This document shows positions 23,481 through 31,241 of a stretch of DNA of 35,133 bases, piece after piece. The stretch lies in contig JAGPMN010000016.1 in assembly GCA_018052825.1 (NCBI GenBank), positions 1-35,133 on the forward strand. The letters run 5' to 3'. Position numbers and translations under genes: made by a program. How positions within the stretch are numbered: position 1 is the first letter of the stretch; each line of letters begins with the position of its first letter. The stretch comes from Methanothrix sp. Lineage in GTDB: Archaea; Halobacteriota; Methanosarcinia; Methanotrichales; Methanotrichaceae. The notes under the pieces are model-generated. The model ran no database searches. It was not told where the DNA came from and saw only the letters and a list, made by a program, of their open reading frames with translations.

Positions 23481-23734
23481 AAGATGAGCTATCTGAAGTT
23501 GTGCCGCATCTCCTTAAAATGCCATCAAAGCGAATCTGGATCGATTATGACGAGGATGCTGATGTGCTTTACATAAGCTTTCAAAAGCCGCAGCATGCCG
23601 ATGAGAGTGAGATGGACGAAAATATCATCTATCACTATCAGGGCGAAGATCTGGTTGGAATTACTGTGATCGGTGCTAAGAAGTATGGCGTTAAGGATGA
23701 CGACGTATCCCGTTCTGGAATGCAAGCAGCATAG
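23468..23734 (+). CDS. DUF2283 protein, antitoxin candidate
   Basis: 88 residues. The DUF2283 core is IDYDEDADVLYISFQKPQHADESEMDE, then IIYHYQGEDLVGITVIGAKK, which is characteristic. DUF2283 proteins often follow a BECR-like gene as here, suggesting a toxin-antitoxin unit, although direct evidence for the pair is not in the sequence. The C-terminal residues (DVSRSGMQAA) may be altered: a frame shift near the end would fuse it to the 49-codon frame that follows. Confidence 0.78.
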   Translation: MAEVKDELSEVVPHLLKMPSKRIWIDYDEDADVLYISFQKPQHADESEMDENIIYHYQGEDLVGITVIGAKKYGVKDDDVSRSGMQAA

Positions 23735-23853
23735 ATCAAACAGGGCAGGATGGTTACTCTTTCTACACCTCCAGCATATCGGATAGAGAGACGCTGCGAA
23801 AACTCATCGGCCTTTCAGGACTTTCTGTTGAAGAGTTTCTAGAATTATCATAA
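23704..23853 (+). pseudogene. Orphan C-terminal coding fragment
   Basis: An open stretch of 49 codons in another frame than DUF2283, without start codon, ending LRKLIGLSGLSVEEFLELS. The final segment looks like a natural helix pair rather than noise. It overlaps the end of the DUF2283 gene and could be that gene's original C-terminus, shifted, or a remnant of another gene. Low certainty. Confidence 0.3.
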
Positions 23854-23869
23854 GGCACAGAGGCGGTTG

Positions 23870-24247
23870 AACCCGGGTCTGCAGACCAGCGGCCGTAAAT
23901 CGTCCTGTTCATGATCGTCTGCCCCCTGGGCCTGGTACAAAACGCCTCCATCACAAAGGCGCACAAAGTAATAAATTTCAATGTGCCACTACTCCAGAAA
24001 TGCATAAAGCGAATTGCAAACTTTAAATAATACTTTGTGAGTCTTTGTGTCTTTGTGGTGAAGTCCGTAAATCACAGGTACAGCCGATATCCCCCTGCTC
24101 CCAATAAAACAGAGTTCACAGAGGCGAATGATATCATATTGACCGCCGAAGACGGTGCCCAAATCGTCCTCTGCTGTGAGCGTTGCCTCAGGCTTTAGCC
24201 GTGAGTTCCTGTCAAGGTGATCCTCAAATGAATGATATCGAGGCATT
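23870..24247 (+). repeat. Array leader, copy 5 (upstream of GT2-B4)
   Basis: 23870-23985 resembles the right part of the family A leader (GGGTCTGCAG, GTTCATGATCGTCTGCCC, CACAAAGGCGCACAAAG). 24010-24080 matches the block before B3 (GAATTGCAAACTT, GTCTTTGTGTCTTTGTGGTG). 24115-24247 is the family B leader. It is thus a composite of pieces from the other leaders. Confidence 0.72.
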
Positions 24248-24625
24248 ATGTCGCTGACAATCGCAGCTATGCCGGCCTACAACGAGGAGCGCTCGATCGC
24301 CAAAATGGTCCTCGGCTGCAAAAAGCACGTCGACCGGCTACCCGGACGACGGCAGCTCTGATGCCACCGCAGAGATAGCTGCAGCCCTGGGGGCGGAGGT
24401 GGTGCGGCACGAGAGGAACATGGGCTACGGCGCGGCTCTGCGCTCCTGCTTTGAGGCTGCGCGCCGGATGGGCGCCGAGAGGATGGTCATAATCGACTCG
24501 GACGGGCAGCACGACGCATCTGATATCCCGAAGCTGCTCTCGCCCCTGAACAGCGGCTGCGACGAAGGCTCGCGCTTCTGCGACGGGAACGGCGAGGACG
24601 TTACAGGAAGAGTCATGCTCCTGCC
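24248..24625 (+). pseudogene. GT2 glycosyltransferase copy B4, least degraded B copy
   Basis: ATG at 24248; the first 30 codons read well (MSLTIAAMPAYNEERSIAKM, then VLGCKKHVDR). The frame then breaks at CGGCTACCCGGACGACGG, where VIVVDDG should be encoded, giving a premature TGA; the other reading frame continues DATAEIAAALGAEVVRHE, GYGAALRSCFEA and VIIDSDGQHDASDIP to about codon 120. The copy stops at GGCGAGGACGTTACAG near 24612 and is truncated. Only the VVDD frameshift is shared with the rest, so it is the nearest to the ancestral sequence. Confidence 0.85.
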
Positions 24626-24633
24626 CGGATGGT

Positions 24634-25118
24634 CACAATCTTTTTAAAGTAGCCATGAGATTTAACTGCCCGGCTAGTGTGTGAATAGGGATGGCCGAGG
24701 CAGGATCGCTGAATTGAGGCATTGATGATAGGAGGCACCTCGCCTATGCAGCGGAGGCTGTAGAACGGCTCAGCTTCATGCGCTGCCTTACGAACTCCCG
24801 CGAGAGGGAGGAGATGCCCAAATTTTTCTCTGTGTCTCTGTAGTGAAAGTCACCGCCGGGCACAGCCGATATCCGCCCAGCAAAGCAGAAAGAGTAACGC
24901 CCACCCCAGAGGCACAGAGAACGGAGACGGCTGAGCTCGGGTCTGCAGGTTTTCGTCCGCAAATTTCCCCGTTCATGATCGCCTGACCCTGGTGCAAACG
25001 CATCCACCACAAAGGCACAAAGGCGCACAAAGTAATGATTCAAATGTGTCTTCGTGGTTGCCGTCTTGCCAGGCACTGGCTCTCAGTTCAGTTCCAATCC
25101 AATTTTAGGAGCAGATCT
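24634..25118 (+). repeat. Array leader, copy 6 (upstream of intact GT2)
   Basis: About 485 bases, the complete form of the family A leader: CACAATCTTTTTAAAG (TATA-like), GGCAGGATCGCTGAATTG, TATGCAGCGGAGGCTGTAG, paired CTCTGTG/CACAGAG motifs, CACAAAGGCACAAAGGCGC, and AGGAGCAGATCT as ribosome site of the gene. If transcription starts at the TTTTTAAAG element, the mRNA leader would be over 400 nt. Confidence 0.75.
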
Positions 25119-26069
25119 ATGCCCGCAATCACAGCTCTTCTTCCGGCCTATAATGAGGAGGTCTCCATAGGCAGCGTGGTTCTGCGCGCCCGCAAGTACG
25201 CGGATCGCGTCATCGTCGTAGACGATGGCAGCTCCGACCGCACTGCAGAGGTCGCCGCCCTAGCCGGAGCTGAGGTGCTGAGGCATGAGAGAAACCAGGG
25301 CAAGGGAGCAGCTCTGAGGACCGGCTTTGAGTACCTGGATGATGATTCGATCATAGTCACCATCGACACAGACGGCCAGCACGACCCGGCAGACATCCCG
25401 CGCCTGGTGGAGCCGATACTGCGTGGGGAGGCGGATATGGTTAATGGCAGCCGGTACCTGAACGGCAACAAGAAGGACACGCCACTCTACCGCAGGCTCG
25501 GTCAGGTGGTGCTGGACACTGCCACAAACCTCGAGAGCGGCCTCGCAGTGACAGACAGCCAGAGCGGCTTTCGAGCCTTCTCGGGCGCAGCGAAGGGCGT
25601 CTTCCGCTTCAGGCAGAGCGGCCTTGCCATTGAGAGCGAGATGCTGGCCGACGCTGCTGCAGCTGGGCTGCGCATCAAAGAGGTTGAGATCGGAGTGCGC
25701 TATGATGTGGACGGCTCGTCAGAGCACCCAGTGGCCCACGGGGTGCGGGTGCTTCTCAAAGTGCTGCACGATATGGAGCTGCGACGGCCTCTGTACTACT
25801 TCACAGCTCCCGGGATTGTGATGGCCGGCGCCGGTGTGCTGATGGGGCTGGACTTCCTGCGCACATTCTACCGCGGGGGAAGCCTGTATTACGGCCCGAC
25901 TCTGCTCATGATACTGCTGACGCTGCTCGGCTCATTCATGGCGCTGGTCGGAATAATCCTGCACAGCATCTCCAAGATGCTGAACGAATGCAAGAGCGAG
26001 ATCGAGAGGATTGGAAGGGCGGCCAATGTCTATAGCGATAGTCCTGGGAACAAGGCCAGAGATAATTAA
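25119..26069 (+). CDS. Family 2 glycosyltransferase with C-terminal membrane helices (intact copy A3)
   Basis: 316 residues. GT-A domain residues 1-215: LLPAYNEE (7-14), VIVVDDGSSD (31-40), IDTDGQHDP (82-90, the metal-binding DxD-like region), NGSRYLNGN (109-117) and TDSQSGFRAF (145-154). Two hydrophobic segments at 229-250 and 260-287 anchor it in the membrane. It resembles dolichyl-phosphate mannose/glucose synthases and probably transfers a sugar from a nucleotide donor to a polyprenyl phosphate; the sugar is unknown. The ATG has AGGAG upstream. It overlaps the epimerase gene by 44 nt. This is the only complete member of its family in the window. Confidence 0.9.
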   Translation: MPAITALLPAYNEEVSIGSVVLRARKYADRVIVVDDGSSDRTAEVAALAGAEVLRHERNQGKGAALRTGFEYLDDDSIIVTIDTDGQHDPADIPRLVEPILRGEADMVNGSRYLNGNKKDTPLYRRLGQVVLDTATNLESGLAVTDSQSGFRAFSGAAKGVFRFRQSGLAIESEMLADAAAAGLRIKEVEIGVRYDVDGSSEHPVAHGVRVLLKVLHDMELRRPLYYFTAPGIVMAGAGVLMGLDFLRTFYRGGSLYYGPTLLMILLTLLGSFMALVGIILHSISKMLNECKSEIERIGRAANVYSDSPGNKARDN

Positions 26070-26604
26070 GATGGCGCCGGTGATCAGGGAGTGCCGCAGG
26101 CGGGGGCTGGAGCACTTCGTGATCCACGCAGGGCAGCACTACTCATATGAGATGGACAGGGTGTTCTTCGAAGAGCTTGAGCTGCAACCTGCAGAGTACA
26201 ACCTGGATGCGGGCTCTGGAACGCATGCCGATCAGACCGGGCGGATCATGGCAGGAGTCGAGAAGGCGCTGATGAATAGAGAGCCTGATGTGATGCTTGT
26301 GCAGGGGGACACGAACACGGTTCTCGCAGGCGCCCTGGCTGCGGCGAAGCTGCAGATCAATGTGGGGCATGTTGAGGCCGGGCTGAGATCATACGACAGG
26401 AGCATGCCAGAGGAGATCAACCGCGTGGTGGCAGACCACATCTCAGATTACCTCTTCGCGCCCACTGAGGGCTCAAGGGCAAACCTGCTAAAGGAGGGGA
26501 TAGCCGCTGAGAAGATATCTGTGACGGGAAATACGATAGTCGATTCCGTCTACCAGAGCAGGGAGATTGCCAGGAGAAAGGCCACTGCTCTCAGGGATCA
26601 ATAG
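26026..26604 (+). pseudogene. wecB: UDP-N-acetylglucosamine 2-epimerase, truncated after 192 residues
   Basis: N-terminal half of a non-hydrolysing UDP-GlcNAc 2-epimerase: IAIVLGTRPEIIKMAPVI, FVIHAGQHYSYEMD, MLVQGDTNTVLAGALAA and GHVEAGLRSYDRSMPEEINR. Family members have about 360-380 residues; here the frame stops in ALRDQ after the first Rossmann-like domain, so the UDP-binding half is missing. The stop coincides with a sharp change from GC-rich to AT-rich DNA at about 26600, which suggests that a recombination event removed the 3' half. ManNAc-type sugar supply from this gene should be lost. Confidence 0.85.
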
Positions 26605-26674
26605 TCTAAGTCTGATTTGGCTATCAGATCTGAAATGGGACAATGTCAAAATTCTCAAATATTGGTGATAAAAA

Positions 26675-27709
26675 ATGGAGAAGTTAAAAGTTGGTGTGAT
26701 TGGTGCAGGAAAAATGGGGTTGCTCCATTCTGGCATTTTCAACAGCTTAGATAATAGTATGCTCAAGAGTGTATCTGATAAAGATAGATTTATTACCAAC
26801 GCTATAAAGAGCTACCTTCCTGGGGTTGCTGTCCATCAAGATTATGAGGATATGATCAATAAAGAAGATTTAGATATAGTAGTTATAACAACACCGGTCT
26901 TCCTTCATAGAAGAATGATTGAAGATTCGATGAACCAAGGATTAACTATTTTTGTTGAAAAACCTCTCGCGCTTAGTGGCTTGGAATGTCAATCAATACT
27001 CAATAAGAATTATAACAAGCCAACGCTGGTTGGTTATTGCAGACGGTTTATGGAAACATATAATCTTGCAAAAAAAATAATAGATAGCGAGGAATTGGGA
27101 AAAGTCAACTACTTTACATCGCATATGTATGTTTCTCAGATCTTCAGGCAGGGTAAAGGCTGGCTCTACAATCCCAAAATGAGTGGAGGCGGTGCTTTAA
27201 TTGATCTGGGGTCTCATGCTATAGATCTGTTCCATTACCTCTTCGGGGATATTTCCACAATTCACGCCTTTGCCAAAACTGTATTCAATAAAGAGGTTGA
27301 AGATTATCTATCAGCTAATCTGCTTTTTGAGGATAGAGCTCTTGGATCGCTACAGGTTTCCTGGTCAATAAGGAATTATCGCCTTCCTGAACTCAAAATA
27401 GATATTCATTTAGAGAATGGTGTGATTACCGTCACTGAAAAATATATAACCATCTATTCTGAAATAAATGATGGCTTGATAAAAAAAGGGTGGACCACCT
27501 ATTATAAGCAAGAGTTGAAGAAAGATGTGCCCATGAATATTGCGGGGCCTGAATATACCCTAGAGGATCTGCACCTTCTGGATTGTATACTCAATAGCAA
27601 AAAAACGATCTGTGATTTCAACGAAGCCGCAAAGACCAATTTCGTTATCGATCGTATCTATTCCTCTATAGAAAATGAATCGATTGAGAAAATGAATTAT
27701 GAGGTGTAA
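26675..27709 (+). CDS. Gfo/Idh/MocA-family NAD-dependent sugar oxidoreductase
   Basis: 344 residues. Rossmann domain with KVGVIGAGKMGLLHSG (dinucleotide-binding GxGxxG-like), the TTPVFLHR segment, the EKPLALSGLEC motif with the catalytic-type Lys, then the C-terminal alpha/beta domain with GGGALIDLGSHAIDLFHYLF, whose Asp and His are the usual active-site pair. It probably oxidises or reduces a nucleotide sugar in glycan-precursor synthesis. A GGTGA site lies 5 nt before the ATG. It is the first complete gene of the AT-rich block. The next gene begins 2 nt after its stop, indicating an operon. Confidence 0.9.
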   Translation: MEKLKVGVIGAGKMGLLHSGIFNSLDNSMLKSVSDKDRFITNAIKSYLPGVAVHQDYEDMINKEDLDIVVITTPVFLHRRMIEDSMNQGLTIFVEKPLALSGLECQSILNKNYNKPTLVGYCRRFMETYNLAKKIIDSEELGKVNYFTSHMYVSQIFRQGKGWLYNPKMSGGGALIDLGSHAIDLFHYLFGDISTIHAFAKTVFNKEVEDYLSANLLFEDRALGSLQVSWSIRNYRLPELKIDIHLENGVITVTEKYITIYSEINDGLIKKGWTTYYKQELKKDVPMNIAGPEYTLEDLHLLDCILNSKKTICDFNEAAKTNFVIDRIYSSIENESIEKMNYEV

Positions 27710-27711
27710 TA

Positions 27712-28581
27712 ATGGACCTGATTCTAGGCCACAACCAGTTCATTGGTATAAGTCATATCTCTGAGGAAAAAGGCATAGATCTTCAGAAGAGGTTTTTTGA
27801 TACAGTAAATATATATAAAGTAGTGGAGACGGCTGCAGATTTAGGCTATAAAAACATGATTATAGAGACGCATCCTAAGATGCTTGATTTCTTGAATTAT
27901 TATCTAGAAAATCGCACATTTGATATGGACTTTTATCTACAGGTACCAAATATACAGGGATATATTCATAAAATGAACGAGAAAGGTTTTTCGGGATTAT
28001 TCTTAGAGTTGGCGCAAAGGGATGGCATTAAAGCTTTATCCGGTATGGCTTTGAAAAACGTGATGAACCTGGCAAAAAAGAATTATTTTTCTATGGCAGC
28101 ATCCGCGCTACAATTAGAGGTATCACCATTCATGGATGTGAATATTAAGGCGTTGCTTCTGCATAATGTAAGTACGGATCTGCTGTTATCTCTTCAAATA
28201 AAGAATGCTTTTACTGAATATTTAGGATATGTGAAAGAAAATTTAAAACTAAATCCGGGGTTTATCTCATTGAATTTCAAATTATTTAAAGATAGTTTTA
28301 ATAAATGGGGCTTACAGGAGCCACTTGTTATGACACCCGTAAATCCCAAAGGCTTTGATATGAACCCATCTCAAGGAGAGGTCGAATTAGCTATTAGGGA
28401 TTACAGAGGAGAGATAATTGCGATGAATATTTTAGGAGGAGGCGCGTTTTCAGTTGAGGAGACGAATGGTTATTTAAGGAGATTCGACAATATTAAGCAT
28501 TGTGTAATTGGCGCATCATCTAAAAAACATTTGCAGGAAATAATCCATATACTAAGTAATAGCTATGAGGATTTTGGTTAA
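27712..28581 (+). CDS. Unknown protein, aldo-keto/TIM-barrel-like, glycan operon
   Basis: 289 residues, not a family I recognise with certainty. The start MDLILGHNQFIGISHISEE, alternating strands and helices (NMIIETHPKM, FYLQVPNIQGYI, GLFLEL), and the ending ILGGGAFSVEETNGYL and CVIGASSKKHLQEI recall TIM barrels such as aldo-keto reductases, where similar C-terminal motifs bind phosphate. The usual catalytic Tyr/Lys/His set is not obvious. It is coupled to the Gfo/Idh/MocA gene (2-nt gap), so action on the same sugar is possible. Confidence 0.75.
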   Translation: MDLILGHNQFIGISHISEEKGIDLQKRFFDTVNIYKVVETAADLGYKNMIIETHPKMLDFLNYYLENRTFDMDFYLQVPNIQGYIHKMNEKGFSGLFLELAQRDGIKALSGMALKNVMNLAKKNYFSMAASALQLEVSPFMDVNIKALLLHNVSTDLLLSLQIKNAFTEYLGYVKENLKLNPGFISLNFKLFKDSFNKWGLQEPLVMTPVNPKGFDMNPSQGEVELAIRDYRGEIIAMNILGGGAFSVEETNGYLRRFDNIKHCVIGASSKKHLQEIIHILSNSYEDFG

Positions 28582-28610
28582 CCTTGATCGAACGTCCTCC
28601 TTTAAAAACC

Positions 28611-28619
28611 ATTTAAATA
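28611..28619 (+). promoter_or_regulatory. TATA box for DUF354 gene
   Basis: ATTTAAATA about 41-49 bp before the GTG start of the DUF354 gene, with GAGAGGAA as the ribosome site between them. It suggests a second transcription unit inside the AT-rich block. Confidence 0.6.
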
Positions 28620-28659
28620 GGAATGGTCTAAATTTATATCATATAGAGAGGAATCTAAA

Positions 28660-29751
28660 GTGAATATTGCAGTTTTCGCTAACACACCTGCCCAGATTCA
28701 TTTTTACAAAAATATAGTCAAAAAATTAGAAAAAATGGGGAATAATATTTTTATACTTATAAGGGCAGAAGGGGAAGGGAGAGACCTTGCAAAGGAATTA
28801 AATATTCCATTTTATCCATATTCTTTAGAGAATTTTAAATCTAATAGCTCTAAATTTAGCAAAATGTTATCTATGCCGAGAGATGTTCTGAGGGCATATA
28901 AATATCTAAAAGAGCTAGATATAGATATAGTTACAGGTTTTGGACTATATGATGCTTATACTTCTTTTTTACTAGGAGTTCCTTCAGTAATTTTTACGGA
29001 TGATGAGCCCAAGAGCGTATCTCCATCATTCAGGATATTATTTAGACTATATTATCCGTTTATTAGTACACTGGTAACTCCTACATCTTTTAAATGTGAT
29101 TATGGAAAAAAACATGTTAAGATTAACAGTTATAAAGAGATGGCTTACTTACACCCTAACTATTATACGCCAAATAGTGATATATATAATATATTAAAAA
29201 TAAATAAAGATGAGCCGTTTGTTTTACTAAGATTTAATTCGCTCAATGCATTTCATGATTTTTACATAAAAGGCTTTGACGAGAATGATAAATTACGGCT
29301 AGTCAAAGATATGGAAAAGTATTCACATGTATTTGTATCTAATGAGGGAGGATCAACATTTAAATTGAATGATTATGAAATTAAAATCCCAAAAAATAGA
29401 ATTCATGATGTTTTATATTATGCTAATTTGTTTATAACTGACACGGCTACCATGGCAACTGAGGCTGCAATTCTTGGGACACCAACGATTAGGTGTAACT
29501 CTCTCGCTGGAGAAAATGATCTTGGAAATTTTATCGAATTGGAGAGAAAATACAAGTTAATTTGGAATTTTAAAAATTCACAAATGGCCATTGAGAAAGC
29601 AAATGAATTAATACAAATTCCAAATTTAAAAGAGTGTTGGGAAAAGCGTAGAGAGAGGCTTCTTAAAGAGAAAATTGATATAACTGAATACTTTTGTCAA
29701 TTTTTAGTGAATTATTCGAAATCCGATAGTGTACCTGTATCAAGTGGTTGA
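28660..29751 (+). CDS. DUF354 family GT-B-like protein
   Basis: 363 residues related to DUF354, a family with the fold of UDP-GlcNAc 2-epimerase/GT-B enzymes. N-terminal MNIAVFANTPAQIHFYKNIV is the family's hallmark; later VLLRFNSLNAFHD, PKNRIHDVLYYANLFITDTA (UDP-binding-like second domain) and ATEAAILGTPTIRCNS. GTG start with a GAGG site. The enzymatic role is not established; family members lie in surface-polysaccharide clusters. The DNA is strongly AT-rich, and codon use differs from the genes on either side of the block. Confidence 0.82.
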   Translation: MNIAVFANTPAQIHFYKNIVKKLEKMGNNIFILIRAEGEGRDLAKELNIPFYPYSLENFKSNSSKFSKMLSMPRDVLRAYKYLKELDIDIVTGFGLYDAYTSFLLGVPSVIFTDDEPKSVSPSFRILFRLYYPFISTLVTPTSFKCDYGKKHVKINSYKEMAYLHPNYYTPNSDIYNILKINKDEPFVLLRFNSLNAFHDFYIKGFDENDKLRLVKDMEKYSHVFVSNEGGSTFKLNDYEIKIPKNRIHDVLYYANLFITDTATMATEAAILGTPTIRCNSLAGENDLGNFIELERKYKLIWNFKNSQMAIEKANELIQIPNLKECWEKRRERLLKEKIDITEYFCQFLVNYSKSDSVPVSSG

Positions 29752-29810
29752 ACATTAAAACTGCCACAATAGACCCTGTCAAGCCAGATGTCGCTACAAT
29801 ACATCTTTTG

Positions 29811-29942
29811 CTTCAGCCTGCTGTGTCGAATAATGTTTAGTAATCCGATAGCAGAGGGCCAATTCATACAAATCAAAACTTTGGTAAGAATCGATAGCTA
29901 TTGATCACAACGCCCCGAATTATTCAACACAGCAGCTTCAGC
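29811..29942. mobile_element. MITE-like element with inverted repeats and target duplication
   Basis: Inverted repeats CTGCTGTGTCGAATAAT (29818-29834) and ATTATTCAACACAGCAG (29919-29935) match in 16 of 17 positions and enclose 84 bp without coding potential. They are flanked directly by identical 7-bp sequences CTTCAGC (29811-29817 and 29936-29942), as expected for a target-site duplication. There is no transposase, so it is probably a small non-autonomous element mobilised in trans. Flanks 29752-29810 and 29943-30003 show no gene. Confidence 0.72.
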
Positions 29943-30003
29943 CATAAGATTCATGAAGAGTCAATCAACTCTATGAAGGTAGACTATGGGGACTCAAGAG
30001 TAG

Positions 30004-31236
30004 ATGATAAATTTGAGATTTAGGAATGAAATGATGCAGACCATAGATAATATACGATACAATTTGGTACTTGATTCATTATCGTTATTAGAGAATTGGG
30101 TAAGTAGCGAAAATTACAAAGGGTGGGATCCATATGATGGCATTAACAACAATTGGTTTCCCAAAATTAGTTTTTTCGAACCATATCCTCAGATCCTATT
30201 GATCCAATTTAATAAATATTCCCCAATTAATCTCCGTAGATTAGAGAGGATAAGGAAAGAACTAGATACGAAAGGACTGGCTCTATTTATTCAAGCCTAC
30301 TCTCTAATGTATCGCAAAACCGGTAATGAAATATTTAAAATAAAAGCTTTAAACTTGTTTAAGTTCTTAATGGATCATTCTCTCAGGGATACATGGGGAA
30401 ATCATTGTTGGTCTTCTCATAAATATCCTTTTGTAGGCATTGATAAGAATACATTATCACCACATTTTCCAGATATTATAGGCACAGCAAATGCATTGAA
30501 AGCAATATCCTTATTGTATGGACTATGCCAAAAAAAAGAATTGCGAGAAATCATATTGGATTCGTACTTATTCTTTAAATCTATGTATGATTATAAAGAT
30601 GATCTAGGGTATTTTTTGTATACCCCTTATTCCCGGGGAAAAATAGTTCCCAATGCTTCAGCTGAGGCGTTGGAAGCATTGATTCTTTCTTTAGATATAT
30701 GCTACGATTCCGATATTATCAAAATTTGCGAGGAAACGGCACTTTCCTTACAAGAATTGCAGATGCAGGATGGGTCTTGGGTATATGCTATTTATCCAAC
30801 AGGAAAAATATACCAGCAATTGGACTTCCACCAAGGATATTTAATTGATGGCCTGCTCAAATCACGTTCGCTTAATTTGAGCAGTGACTCGGATATTGAA
30901 TATTGTATATCAAAGGCAACAGAATTTTATAAAAATATGTTTACATCCGATGGTAGATGTTATTATCGTTATCCTAAATTTTTACCTACAGACATCCATA
31001 ATCAAGCACAGGGCATAATTACATTTTGCAAATTGTATGATGCTTATGGAAACTCAGCTGATTTAGAATTCGCCCAGAAGATTGTAATGTGGACGATAAA
31101 AAATATGCAGGATGACAACGGCTATTTCTACCATCAAAAAGGATTATTATTTACGAACAAAATTCCATATATGCGATGGGGTCAGGGTTGGATGTTGTTA
31201 GCCTTGGCTACTTTTTGGAAAAACGTAAATGGATAG
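30004..31236 (+). CDS. Six-hairpin (alpha/alpha-toroid) glycan-cluster protein
   Basis: 410 residues with repeated helical hairpins: TKGLALFIQAYSLMYRKTG, IIGTANALKAISLLYGLC, NASAEALEALILSLDICY, LQMQDGSWVYAI, QGIITFCKLYDAYG and MQDDNGYFYHQ ending PYMRWGQGWMLLAL. The layout recalls six-hairpin glycosidases, AGE-type epimerases and related toroids often found in polysaccharide clusters. Acidic residues at hairpin ends could be catalytic, but no family is certain. The start is ATG at 30004 with a poor ribosome site. The next gene begins 5 nt after its stop. DNA is AT-rich. Confidence 0.75.
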   Translation: MINLRFRNEMMQTIDNIRYNLVLDSLSLLENWVSSENYKGWDPYDGINNNWFPKISFFEPYPQILLIQFNKYSPINLRRLERIRKELDTKGLALFIQAYSLMYRKTGNEIFKIKALNLFKFLMDHSLRDTWGNHCWSSHKYPFVGIDKNTLSPHFPDIIGTANALKAISLLYGLCQKKELREIILDSYLFFKSMYDYKDDLGYFLYTPYSRGKIVPNASAEALEALILSLDICYDSDIIKICEETALSLQELQMQDGSWVYAIYPTGKIYQQLDFHQGYLIDGLLKSRSLNLSSDSDIEYCISKATEFYKNMFTSDGRCYYRYPKFLPTDIHNQAQGIITFCKLYDAYGNSADLEFAQKIVMWTIKNMQDDNGYFYHQKGLLFTNKIPYMRWGQGWMLLALATFWKNVNG

Positions 31237-31241
31237 TTATT

